DNA of 44,034 nucleotides from Bacillota bacterium (GTDB taxonomy: Bacteria; Bacillota; Clostridia; Lachnospirales; Lachnospiraceae): assembly GCA_023399455.1 (NCBI GenBank), contig JAEWPN010000222.1, forward strand, positions 1 to 44,034. The letters run 5' to 3'. The notes under the pieces were generated by a model, which saw only the letters and a list, made by a program, of their open reading frames with translations, did no database searches and was not told the DNA's origin. Below are positions 16,773 through 25,035 of the stretch, piece after piece. How positions within the stretch are numbered: position 1 is the first letter of the stretch; each line of letters begins with the position of its first letter. The position numbers and the translations under genes were made by a program.

Positions 16773-17607
16773 TTATGGAAAGCTCGTGATGTTTTCCCAC
16801 ACGATTTTTTCCTTCAGCTTCGCGCTGATTTCTATGGTGCTCGCGGCTAACGGGCTGCCAGAGCTCTCTGTTCTTCTTTGGATACTCATATGCTTTATGG
16901 GAGCGCGCACCGGAGCGAATGCCATTAACCGGGTGATCGATGCGAAGATCGATGCGAAGAACCCACGCACGGCAGGCAGGCAGATTCCACAGGGTGAAAT
17001 GAAGGCGGGCGAGGTAATCATTTTTACGGCGATCTGCTTCTTGTTCATGCTGTTTGGGGCGTATAAGCTGAATTGGCTGTGCTTTGCATTGTCGCCGGTG
17101 GCGTTGTTTTTGCTGATTATTTATTCTTATTGCAAGCGATTTACCTATTTGTGCCATTTGGTACTGGGTGTTACCTGTGCCTGTGCACCTGTCGGTGCGT
17201 GGCTTGCGGTTACGGGGCGGTTTACGTTTCTTCCGCTGGTCATGGGAGCGGCCAATACCCTTTGGGTCGCGGGGTTTGATATTATTTACGGTTGTCAGGA
17301 TTACGATTTTGACAAGCGCAGTGGTCTGCATTCCATTCCGGTGAAATTCGGGGTAAAGGGTGCTCTGGCAATCGCTTGTCTGTTTCATATAGGGACGCTG
17401 TTTTGTCTGATTTTAATAGGGATTTTAGTACCGCAGTTCGGACTGATATATTATATCGGTGTCGGCTTGATCGCCGTTTTGTTCGTGGCAGAGTACCGCA
17501 TGGTGTCTCCCACGAATCTGACCAATGTCAATATTGCATCCTACAGCATTAATCAGATAGTTAGCATAACATTGCTGGTATTTGGACTTTTAGACGCTTT
17601 TATTTAA
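16726..17607 (+). CDS. UbiA-family membrane prenyltransferase
   Basis: A 293-aa integral membrane protein with about eight or nine hydrophobic segments. Both Asp motifs are present: N68xxxD72xxxD76 (NRVIDAKID) and the second YGCQDYDFDKRSG. These bind the Mg-diphosphate of a polyprenyl donor. Its start overlaps the UbiD gene by 47 bp, showing tight coupling. It probably attaches an isoprenoid chain to an aromatic acid that UbiD then decarboxylates, as MqnP/MenA/UbiA do. No polyprenyl diphosphate synthase is in the window. Confidence 0.9.
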   Translation: MELTAVIKKGIKKINDYGKLVMFSHTIFSFSFALISMVLAANGLPELSVLLWILICFMGARTGANAINRVIDAKIDAKNPRTAGRQIPQGEMKAGEVIIFTAICFLFMLFGAYKLNWLCFALSPVALFLLIIYSYCKRFTYLCHLVLGVTCACAPVGAWLAVTGRFTFLPLVMGAANTLWVAGFDIIYGCQDYDFDKRSGLHSIPVKFGVKGALAIACLFHIGTLFCLILIGILVPQFGLIYYIGVGLIAVLFVAEYRMVSPTNLTNVNIASYSINQIVSITLLVFGLLDAFI

Positions 17608-17647
17608 GAAGGATGGGTATAAGGTTGAAAGGAGCACGGGTATAAAA

Positions 17648-18235
17648 ATGAAGAAAATAATACTCGGATTGACCGGAGCGAGCGGCGGCGTTTATTTTCT
17701 GCGCCTTGCGCAGCTTTTGTCTATGCAAGAGGTGGAACTGCATATAATCGCATCATCTAACGGAGAAAAAGTATTGCAGTACGAAACCGGTGTTTCGCTG
17801 AAAGAGCAGGTGAAACGGTGGGGCGGAAACGGAGCAGAGATTGTGTTAGAGGATAATCACAATCTGTTTTCCGCCACGGCCAGCGGGTCCAGCGGCTTCG
17901 AAGCGATGGCGATCGTTCCCTGCTCCATGTCTGCGCTGGCAATGGTGGCTCATGGGATTACGGAAACGCTGCTTACCCGCACCGCTGATGTTATGCTGAA
18001 GGAAAGGCGGAAGCTAGTGCTGGTACCGCGGGAAACACCGCTTTCTACGGTGCATTTGAAGAATATGACGGAGCTTTCCCAGATGGGAGCTACCATTCTC
18101 CCCGCTATGCCGGGATTTTATGGACGACCCCGGACGATGGAGGAACTGGTGGATTTTATCGCGGGCAAGACTTTGGACAGTCTTGGAATCGAAAATACAT
18201 ATTATAAAAGATGGGAAGGTAAATATGAAGAATAA
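17648..18235 (+). CDS. ubiX: UbiX flavin prenyltransferase
   Basis: A 195-aa flavoprotein of the UbiX/PAD1 type. The FMN-binding GLTGASGGVY is near the N terminus. ATASGSSGFEAMAIVPCSMSALAMVAHG and LVPRETPLSTVHLKNM match the flavin and dimethylallyl-phosphate site regions. UbiX makes the prenylated FMN used by UbiD enzymes, so its presence beside UbiD makes the decarboxylase self-sufficient. It lies 40 bp after ubiA, and its last 11 bp overlap the following lipoprotein gene. Confidence 0.93.
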   Translation: MKKIILGLTGASGGVYFLRLAQLLSMQEVELHIIASSNGEKVLQYETGVSLKEQVKRWGGNGAEIVLEDNHNLFSATASGSSGFEAMAIVPCSMSALAMVAHGITETLLTRTADVMLKERRKLVLVPRETPLSTVHLKNMTELSQMGATILPAMPGFYGRPRTMEELVDFIAGKTLDSLGIENTYYKRWEGKYEE

Positions 18236-19175
18236 AATTGTTGTAATGACTGCGTTATTAATTCTGCTGCTTACAGCAGGCTGCTCGAAAAAGGAGGATG
18301 CTGCGGTTTCTGCCGCCGGTGATAAGACGCTGCTGCGCATCGGAATGATGTCCTCCTCGGATGTAATTCCCTATGTTCTCATAAACGAAAACAAGCTTTC
18401 GGATAAATATAATTTTGAACTGGATCTGCAGGTTTTTACATCGGCAAAAGACAGGGATGCGGCGTTCCAGGCCGGGGAGCTGGATGGATTGCTTACGGAT
18501 TATATCGGCGTGTGCATGTATCAGAATGCAGGCTTCGATGTGAAAATCACCGGCATAACGGATGGAGATTATATTCTGGTGGCCGGGAAGAACAGCGGCA
18601 TCACCGATATAAGCCAGATAAAGGGAAAGAGCATCGCAATTTCGGAAAAAACACTGATAGAATATGTTCTCGACAATATCTCTGTGGAAAACGGTTTAGC
18701 GGATACCGAGGTGGTAAAGGAAATAGTTCCTCGAATCCCGGACCGCCTGGAGCTGCTTAGAAACGAGCAAATAGATCTTGGCCTGCTGCCGGAGCCCTTC
18801 GCTACGCTGGCGCTTTCAGACGGAGCGGTTCCGCTCGGCACAGCCAATGAATACGGACTCTATCCGGCTGTCTCGGCGTTTTCTAAGACGGCGCTGGACG
18901 AGAAAAACGAGGCTGTCAGAAACTTGTACAAGGCTTATAATGAAGCCGTGGACTATATGAATAATACGGATATCCGGGAATATGAAAAAACGGTCATCGA
19001 GGCGGTAGGCTATCCCGAAGAAATGCTGGGAGAGATTACGATAAAGCCGTTTCGCGTCAGCGAGCTTCCGCCTGAGGAGGATGTAGCGGCGGCGGTTGTT
19101 TGGGCCAGTGAAAAGGGGTTATGCGAGTCTGCGCTTACCTATGAGCAGATGACTTATGATGTTTATGGAGAGTAG
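18225..19175 (+). CDS. ABC transporter substrate-binding lipoprotein (NitT/TauT, NMT1-like)
   Basis: The start at 18225 has GGGAAGG 5 nt upstream and overlaps ubiX by 11 bp. The 316-aa product has a signal peptide with lipobox LLTAGC, so it is a membrane-anchored external receptor. The rest follows the two-lobed NMT1/SsuA-like fold: LRIGMMSSSDVIPYVLI, a central IKGKSIAISEKT and LGLLPEPFATLAL. The same fold family includes the menaquinone enzymes MqnA and MqnD, but those are cytosolic and not lipoproteins. Operon context points to an aromatic or heterocyclic acid as ligand. Confidence 0.85.
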   Translation: MKNKIVVMTALLILLLTAGCSKKEDAAVSAAGDKTLLRIGMMSSSDVIPYVLINENKLSDKYNFELDLQVFTSAKDRDAAFQAGELDGLLTDYIGVCMYQNAGFDVKITGITDGDYILVAGKNSGITDISQIKGKSIAISEKTLIEYVLDNISVENGLADTEVVKEIVPRIPDRLELLRNEQIDLGLLPEPFATLALSDGAVPLGTANEYGLYPAVSAFSKTALDEKNEAVRNLYKAYNEAVDYMNNTDIREYEKTVIEAVGYPEEMLGEITIKPFRVSELPPEEDVAAAVVWASEKGLCESALTYEQMTYDVYGE

Positions 19176-19184
19176 GGTACAAAA

Positions 19185-19958
19185 ATGCTTAAAATAGATG
19201 ATATTTCCGTAAGTTATCGGATAAAGGGCGGGGAAGTGCCGGTACTTAAGAATTTCTCTCTTTGTCTTGAGCAGGGGGAAGTGCTGGCGGTACTGGGGCC
19301 TTCCGGCTGCGGCAAGTCGACACTGATTCAGGTGCTGGCAGGTATGCTTCCTGCAGACGGCGGTACAATAACGGTTTCTGAGGACGGCAAAGAGATTCCT
19401 CATAATCCGAAAACTCAAAAGATTGCGGTTATTCCTCAGAATTGCGGTCTTCTGCCATGGAAAACCGTCCGTCAGAATTGTCTGCTGCCACTTAAACTGC
19501 ACAAGCTTCCGGTAGATGAAAAGAAGCGGGCGGAGCTTGGGGAGACTTGCCGCTCTTTGAAAGTAGATGCTTTGCTGAACCGTTATCCGGGAGAACTTAG
19601 CGGCGGTCAGGTACAGCGTGTGGCTTTGGCCCGTGCATTTTTGCAGGAGCCGGATCTTCTTTTGATGGATGAGTCCTTTTCCTCATTGGACGAGATCACC
19701 CGCTTTGATGCATGGGAACTTTTTCTGAAGATCTGGCGGCAGAAACGGCCCACCACCATATTGGTTACCCATAGCATGGAGGAAGCCCTGTATCTGGGGG
19801 AGAAAATTGCGGTGCTGGACAAGGAAGAGGGAAGGCTGCTCAAGCAGATGGATAACCCATATTTTGGACAGAGAAAGACGCAGGGTGAGGACTTCCTTCA
19901 GATAAGGGGGATGCTGCGGGACCTGCTTAAAACCGTTAATGAAGGAGAGGCACCATGA
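19185..19958 (+). CDS. ABC transporter ATP-binding protein (SsuB/TauB-like)
   Basis: A 257-aa ATPase with Walker A GPSGCGKST (about residues 40-48), a Q-loop in VIPQNCGLLPW, the signature LSGGQVQR and Walker B LLLMDESFSSLDE. The residue after the catalytic Glu is Ser instead of the usual Pro, a mild variation. The H-loop is in LVTHSMEEA. The last 4 bp (ATGA) overlap the permease start. It energises import together with the lipoprotein before it and the permease after it. Confidence 0.92.
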   Translation: MLKIDDISVSYRIKGGEVPVLKNFSLCLEQGEVLAVLGPSGCGKSTLIQVLAGMLPADGGTITVSEDGKEIPHNPKTQKIAVIPQNCGLLPWKTVRQNCLLPLKLHKLPVDEKKRAELGETCRSLKVDALLNRYPGELSGGQVQRVALARAFLQEPDLLLMDESFSSLDEITRFDAWELFLKIWRQKRPTTILVTHSMEEALYLGEKIAVLDKEEGRLLKQMDNPYFGQRKTQGEDFLQIRGMLRDLLKTVNEGEAP

Positions 19959-20698
19959 AGAAACTGCTGAACCAAATCTGTCTTTTTTTAGAAGGCTTTC
20001 TGCTGATTAATGTCATCTGGTATATCGGTTATCTGACGGTGCAAACTACCGTGATTCCTAATCCGCTAACGGTATATATGAATTTCGGCAAGGTGTTTGA
20101 AGACGATATTCTCATACACATTTTATATAGTCTGAACCGAATCGGGCAGGGCTTGCTTTTATCTCTTTTGATAGGGATTCCGGTGGGAATTCTCATGGCG
20201 TATTCACATAGAGCCAATAGAATACTGTATCCTCTTATCTATTTCAGCTATCCGATACCCAAGACCGCTTTGCTGCCAATCGCTATGCTTCTATGGGGAA
20301 TGCGGGATGGCTCCAAAGTCGCCATTATCTTTCTGATTATTGTATTTCAAGTAATTGTTGCGGTTCGGGACAGCGTGCAGAACATCGATCCTTCTCTGTA
20401 TTTGGTTACGGTGAGCGCCGGAGCGACTAAGGGGCAGATCGTCCGGCATGTGACACTTCCGGCGATTTTGCCGGAACTTTTGACCAGTCTGCGGGTTTCT
20501 TTCGGAACGGCGGTTTCCGTTCTTTTTTTCGTGGAGGGGTATGGAACGAGATATGGGATGGGTTACTATATCGTGGACGCATGGTCGCGTATCGATTATA
20601 TCGGCATGTACAGCGGTATTATCGTGATTTCAATTGTGGGATTTTTGCTGTTTGCGGCGGTGGATTTTCTTTCCGGCAGGCTTTGCGCCTGGAAATGA
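19955..20698 (+). CDS. ABC transporter permease (SsuC/TauC-like)
   Basis: A 247-aa membrane protein with about six hydrophobic segments. The binding-protein-dependent transport EAA-like loop is in VTVSAGATKGQIVRHVTLPAILPELLTSL. The ATG overlaps the ATPase stop (ATGA), so translation is coupled. AAGGAGAGG supplies the ribosome site. It is the last gene of the UbiD-UbiA-UbiX-ABC operon, closed by a strong terminator. Confidence 0.92.
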   Translation: MKKLLNQICLFLEGFLLINVIWYIGYLTVQTTVIPNPLTVYMNFGKVFEDDILIHILYSLNRIGQGLLLSLLIGIPVGILMAYSHRANRILYPLIYFSYPIPKTALLPIAMLLWGMRDGSKVAIIFLIIVFQVIVAVRDSVQNIDPSLYLVTVSAGATKGQIVRHVTLPAILPELLTSLRVSFGTAVSVLFFVEGYGTRYGMGYYIVDAWSRIDYIGMYSGIIVISIVGFLLFAAVDFLSGRLCAWK

Positions 20699-20767
20699 CC
20701 GCCGGTACATTGTACTGCTAGAAGGTATTAACGTAATGCCACTGATTTAATTGATAATAAAATTGTG

Positions 20768-20814
20768 AAAACAGGCTGTGCATGGCTTCTAAAAGCAATG
20801 GCACAGCCTGTTTT
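20768..20814. terminator. Strong bidirectional terminator
   Basis: A 14-bp perfect stem AAAACAGGCTGTGC / GCACAGCCTGTTTT lies between two convergent genes; the A and T tracts at its ends serve both directions. Confidence 0.9.
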
Positions 20815-20839
20815 ATCATGGGAAAATCAAAGATCTTGT

Positions 20840-22486
20840 TTATGGTAAAGACTTATAAAGAAAACTTTTGAAATCAGCATACTGCTTCATACTCTGCAAA
20901 TCCTGAACACAAATACCGATGAAGGCTCCGGTAAATCCATCGGCATAATCATCGGACAGTATGGTGCTGTCCAGCAAAGGACCGATAGGAACGCAGGCAT
21001 CATTTGCAGAATAAGAAAATTGTGCGGTGCGTTCTCTTACTACCAAAGAAAAGGTGAAATTATCTCCGGATAAAATCTGATAGGATAATCTTTTGTAACA
21101 ACCTTGGTTGACACTGCTTAGCCCTATTGCAGAAGTTCTGCTTTCCTCGTCAAAGGTTGCATAAAGATAATACTGATTCGCTTCATCGTAACGATAGATC
21201 AGGCCGGCAGACTGTTGAAAGGAGTCTGGTCTGAATATAAATGAAGTTTCGGCTTTAAAGCAAAAGTCGCTTTGACGTCGTGCAAGCAAAGCCTGGTTAA
21301 ATCTCGAAAAAATGGATTCTTTTCCATATATCCTAAGATATCCCTGTCGTTCCCTAATGCTGAACGTGTCATCATCAAAAGGTGTGCGCAAGGTTTGGAA
21401 GTCTTTTATAAAATCTTTATCATAAAACGTATACAATTTCATGGCCGATGTTTTTTCCTGAATGTTCCGCGGGCTTTTTGCGGAATTTATGGGATAGGAA
21501 TTCATTGGATGCTTTCCGCCTCCGGCCAGATAGGGCCAGTCATTTTTCCAGACGATCTGTTGAATTGCGGTTTCCCTTCCCATAACACAGCAGGCAGTTT
21601 TAGGGACCGGGCGGCTGCAAAGGTGTGCAATATACCAGGAACCGTCCGGGGTGTCACATAAGCTGGCGTGTCCGGCTTTTTTTAAATAAGCTTTCCCCAG
21701 TTCTGGCGTCGTTCTTTCATTTAAAGGAATCATGTCATCGCTGCTTACGTCCTGAGAAGTAAGAAGGGGATTATTGGGATGTACCTCATAAGGGCCATTT
21801 AAAGAAAGGCTTCTTGCTACTGTGGCAGCGTGCAACCATCCGGTACCGCCTTCTGCGCAAAAAAGATAATAATAGCCGTTTCTTTTGTAAATGTGAGGTC
21901 CTTCCAGACTTCCGATGGGAGTACCGGAAAAGATTTTTTTGGGCGTTCCGATTAGAGTCTCAGTCAATGGGTCGTATTCTTGAATGAGTATTCCACTAAA
22001 TGGATTGCCATCTGACACTTTTCTGTAGTCCCATTCCATATTTAAAAGCCATTTTCTCCCGTCGTCATCGTGAAACAGGGATGGATCGAAGCCGCTGGAA
22101 TTAAGATAAACAGGCTTAGACCATGGTCCCGTAATTTCGTTTGCGCGAGTCAGGTAATTGGAAACCTCCATGACAGGATAAGATCTTGCACCATGTATGA
22201 TGGAATAAATTAAATAGAAAAATCCGTCACTGTAGCTTAAGCAGGGGGCCCAAATACCGTCGGAAGCACATATACCCCGTAGATCCGCCATGTCAAATGA
22301 ATCCAGTACAGCCGTGATGTACTCCCAATTAATGAGATCTGAGGAATGGTAAATCCGTACGCCTGGAAACCATTCAAAGGTGGAAACAGCCAGATAGTAA
22401 TCGTTGCCCACCCGAATCATGGAGGGGTCGGGATGAAAGCCGGGCAGCACCGGATTGGGTATATCAATAATTGTATTGCTGATCAT
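20840..22486 (-). CDS. Glycoside hydrolase family 43 beta-xylosidase-like enzyme
   Basis: The 548-aa product starts at 22486, after AAGGAG. The five-bladed catalytic propeller (about 1-310) shows the general-base Asp in FHPDPSMIRV and the family's STFEWFPGVRIYHS. EGPHIYKRNGYYYLF carries the probable general-acid Glu. The C-terminal half is a beta-sandwich (GH43 C2-type, with SFIFRPDSFQQSAGLIYRYD). No signal peptide is present, so it cleaves imported xylo- or arabino-oligosaccharides. It reads divergently from the GH1 gene across a shared operator. Confidence 0.9.
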   Translation of the reverse strand: MISNTIIDIPNPVLPGFHPDPSMIRVGNDYYLAVSTFEWFPGVRIYHSSDLINWEYITAVLDSFDMADLRGICASDGIWAPCLSYSDGFFYLIYSIIHGARSYPVMEVSNYLTRANEITGPWSKPVYLNSSGFDPSLFHDDDGRKWLLNMEWDYRKVSDGNPFSGILIQEYDPLTETLIGTPKKIFSGTPIGSLEGPHIYKRNGYYYLFCAEGGTGWLHAATVARSLSLNGPYEVHPNNPLLTSQDVSSDDMIPLNERTTPELGKAYLKKAGHASLCDTPDGSWYIAHLCSRPVPKTACCVMGRETAIQQIVWKNDWPYLAGGGKHPMNSYPINSAKSPRNIQEKTSAMKLYTFYDKDFIKDFQTLRTPFDDDTFSIRERQGYLRIYGKESIFSRFNQALLARRQSDFCFKAETSFIFRPDSFQQSAGLIYRYDEANQYYLYATFDEESRTSAIGLSSVNQGCYKRLSYQILSGDNFTFSLVVRERTAQFSYSANDACVPIGPLLDSTILSDDYADGFTGAFIGICVQDLQSMKQYADFKSFLYKSLP

Positions 22487-22537
22487 GAAAAAACTCCTTC
22501 CATACATGCAGATAGTCAAATGATAGTGATATAGTTA

Positions 22538-22599
22538 ATAGTAAAAGAAAAGGTGTGATATGTCAACCGATTGACATAAAGAATTATATAAGATAAAAT
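22538..22599. promoter_or_regulatory. Back-to-back promoters sharing one LacI-type operator
   Basis: The dyad ATGTCAACCGATTGACAT (22560-22577) contains TTGACA on both strands. On plus, TTGACA (22571-22576), 17 bp, TAAAAT (22594-22599) drives the GH1 gene. On minus, TTGACA (22561-22566), 17 bp, TACTAT (22538-22543) drives the GH43 gene. A bound repressor would cover both -35 boxes. Confidence 0.85.
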
Positions 22600-22632
22600 A
22601 AAGCTTAACAATAAATGAAGGAGGAATACAAA

Positions 22633-23991
22633 ATGGGTTTTCGTAAGGATTTTTTATGGGGAGCAGCAACTGCCGCTTATCAGATTGAAGGTGCGAGCGG
22701 AGAAGACGGAAAAGGGAAAAATGTATGGGATATGTGCGATGAGGTAGTTGGGAGGATTGCACATAATGAAACAGGCGCAGAAGCCTGTGATCATTATCAT
22801 AGATATGCGGAGGATATTGCCCGGATGAAGGAATTGGGTATCAAGGCATACCGCTTTTCTATCAGCTGGAGCAGAATTCTGCCGGAGGGGACAGGCAGGG
22901 TCAATCAGGCGGGAATCACATTTTATTCGGATCTTGTTGATAAGCTGCTGGAGGCAGGAATAGAACCTCTGGTTACGTTGTTTCACTGGGACTATCCTTT
23001 TGCCTTGAATCAAAAAGGGGCATGGCTTCATCCGGAGAGCTCCGACTGGTTTGAGGAATATACAAAAATCGTGGTAGAGGCACTGTCTGACCGGGTTACT
23101 TATTGGATGACCTTTAATGAGCCTCAGATATGTATCAATCTGGGATATAGCAAGGGAATATTTGCGCCCTTTGAAAAGCATCCAAGAAAAGAACTCGCAC
23201 AGATGTCACATAATTTACTGTTATCACATGGGAAAGCGGTGAAAGCAATCCGTTTGTCTGCAGTGAAAAAACCGGTAATCGGCTTTGCATTTACGGCGCC
23301 CAGCGTTGTCCCGGAGATGGAAACCGCAGAAGGGATAGAGGAGGCAAGGCGGAAAACCTTTTCGATTTCCGCATACGGTGAGGAAGATTTTCTTTATAGC
23401 AATACGTGGTGGGCAGATCCGATTTTCTTCGGAGATTACCCGGAGGATGCTTATGAACTGCTGGGAGTTGATATGCCGGAAATAAAGAAAGGCGATATGG
23501 GAATCATTTCACAGCCGGTTGATTTTTTTGGCGGGAATATTTATCAGACGCTGGTACCGGAAGCAGGCCCTTACTCTTATGCACAAAACGCATATCAGGG
23601 AAGTCCGAGAACCTCGACGGGATGGGCAATTACGCCGGAAGTCCTATATTGGTCGCCTAAGTTTTTCACTCAGAGATACCAGGTTCCCTTTATGGTTACA
23701 GAAAATGGTCTGGCCGGAAATGACTTTGTATCTATGGACGGAAAAGTCCATGATCCCCAGAGAATAGATTATATGCATCGTTATTTGCTGAATTTGAGAC
23801 GCGCGGCGGAGGAAGGGATTGAAATACTTGGCTATAACTGCTGGACACTTTTGGATAATTTCGAGTGGGCAAGCGGTTACGATATGAGGTTTGGTCTTAT
23901 TTATGTGGACTATCGCACACAGAAACGTACTATAAAGGACTCCGCATACTGGTATAAAGAGGTTATAAGCAGTAACGGAGAAAATTTATAA
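22633..23991 (+). CDS. Glycoside hydrolase family 1 beta-glucosidase
   Basis: The start at 22633 lies 8 nt after AAGGAGG; the upstream in-frame ATG overlaps that site. The 452-aa length is typical. The acid/base Glu163 is in TFNEP and the nucleophile Glu357 in VTENG. The N-terminal FLWGAATAAYQIEGA and the late WTLLDNFEWASGY are GH1 hallmarks. There is no Lys/Tyr phosphate loop evidence strong enough to call a 6-phospho-glycosidase, and the transporter is of ABC type, so non-phosphorylated substrates are expected. It is cytosolic. Confidence 0.93.
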   Translation: MGFRKDFLWGAATAAYQIEGASGEDGKGKNVWDMCDEVVGRIAHNETGAEACDHYHRYAEDIARMKELGIKAYRFSISWSRILPEGTGRVNQAGITFYSDLVDKLLEAGIEPLVTLFHWDYPFALNQKGAWLHPESSDWFEEYTKIVVEALSDRVTYWMTFNEPQICINLGYSKGIFAPFEKHPRKELAQMSHNLLLSHGKAVKAIRLSAVKKPVIGFAFTAPSVVPEMETAEGIEEARRKTFSISAYGEEDFLYSNTWWADPIFFGDYPEDAYELLGVDMPEIKKGDMGIISQPVDFFGGNIYQTLVPEAGPYSYAQNAYQGSPRTSTGWAITPEVLYWSPKFFTQRYQVPFMVTENGLAGNDFVSMDGKVHDPQRIDYMHRYLLNLRRAAEEGIEILGYNCWTLLDNFEWASGYDMRFGLIYVDYRTQKRTIKDSAYWYKEVISSNGENL

Positions 23992-24039
23992 ACAATACGG
24001 AACAAAAATAATAGTAAAAGGGAATTTAGGAGGAACAAA

Positions 24040-25017
24040 GTGGCAACGTTAAAGGATGTGGCGAAGGAAACGGGACTTACGGTCAGCACTGTCTCACGAG
24101 TGTTGAATAACAGAGGATATATTAGTACAGAGACAAGACAAAAGGTATACGACGCGATGAAGAAGCTGAATTATCAGCCGAATGAACTCGCTCGCTCTTT
24201 GTCAAAGCAAACGACAAATACTTTGGGAGTGATTGTTCCGCATTTGGATCACCCTTATTTTTCAAAATTAATCAGCAGTTTGGAAAAAGCAGCTTATCAA
24301 AATGGCTTTAAAGTATTAATCTTCAATTCCATGGATAAAGACGAGAAAGAAGCAGAGTATTTGGAAATGTGCAAAAGCAATCGGGTTGCCGGAATTATTC
24401 TATGTTCGGGGAGTGTAGGAACAGATAGATTTGAAGGAATTCATGTGCCAGTGATTACGATAGAGCGTTATCTGGAACACGGTACGGCCGCAGTGGAATG
24501 CGATAATCTGCAGGGCGGTAGATTGGCGGCGGCTCATCTGGTTGAGTGCGGTTGCCGCAATGTTATTTATTATAGCGGTCTGAAGGATTTGAGCATGCCT
24601 GCGGATCAAAGAGCGGAAGGCTTTGAGGAAATATGTAAGAAAAATGATGTGAATTATCATGAAATCAAGATGGACTCGGCACTGTATACATCACTGGATT
24701 ACCGGACTTACATTGAAAAGGGACTGAATGACTATCAAGAAATAGACGGTATTTTTGCCAGCAGTGATGTGATTGCGGCACAGGTAATTCAGGTTTGTGC
24801 AAAAAAAGGACTGAAGATTCCTGAGGATATTAAGCTGATTGGATTTGACGATGTAAATATTGCATCTCTGACTACACCCAGCATTACAACGATTAAACAG
24901 CCGATTAAAGAAATGGCATTCCATGCAGTTGCATTAGTAAATGCAGCGAGGGAAAATCAGATTGTCGCGAGCAAAACAGTGCTTCCGGTAACCTTGATAA
25001 AAAGAGAAACGACATAA
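24040..25017 (+). CDS. LacI-family transcriptional regulator
   Basis: A 325-aa regulator starting at GTG, preceded by TTAGGAGG; no ATG fits. The N-terminal helix-turn-helix (TLKDVAKETGLTVSTVSRVL) and hinge (NELARSLS) are standard. The periplasmic-binding-like effector domain follows, with DGIFASSDVIAAQV and IGFDDVNIASLTTPSITTI. It lies inside the glycosidase cluster. Two dyads containing CAACCG(A/G)TTGACA at 22561 and 27704 are the obvious candidate binding sites, so it likely controls GH43, GH1 and the transporter genes in response to a sugar. Confidence 0.92.
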   Translation: MATLKDVAKETGLTVSTVSRVLNNRGYISTETRQKVYDAMKKLNYQPNELARSLSKQTTNTLGVIVPHLDHPYFSKLISSLEKAAYQNGFKVLIFNSMDKDEKEAEYLEMCKSNRVAGIILCSGSVGTDRFEGIHVPVITIERYLEHGTAAVECDNLQGGRLAAAHLVECGCRNVIYYSGLKDLSMPADQRAEGFEEICKKNDVNYHEIKMDSALYTSLDYRTYIEKGLNDYQEIDGIFASSDVIAAQVIQVCAKKGLKIPEDIKLIGFDDVNIASLTTPSITTIKQPIKEMAFHAVALVNAARENQIVASKTVLPVTLIKRETT

Positions 25018-25035
25018 AAACCGGGAGAAAATAAA

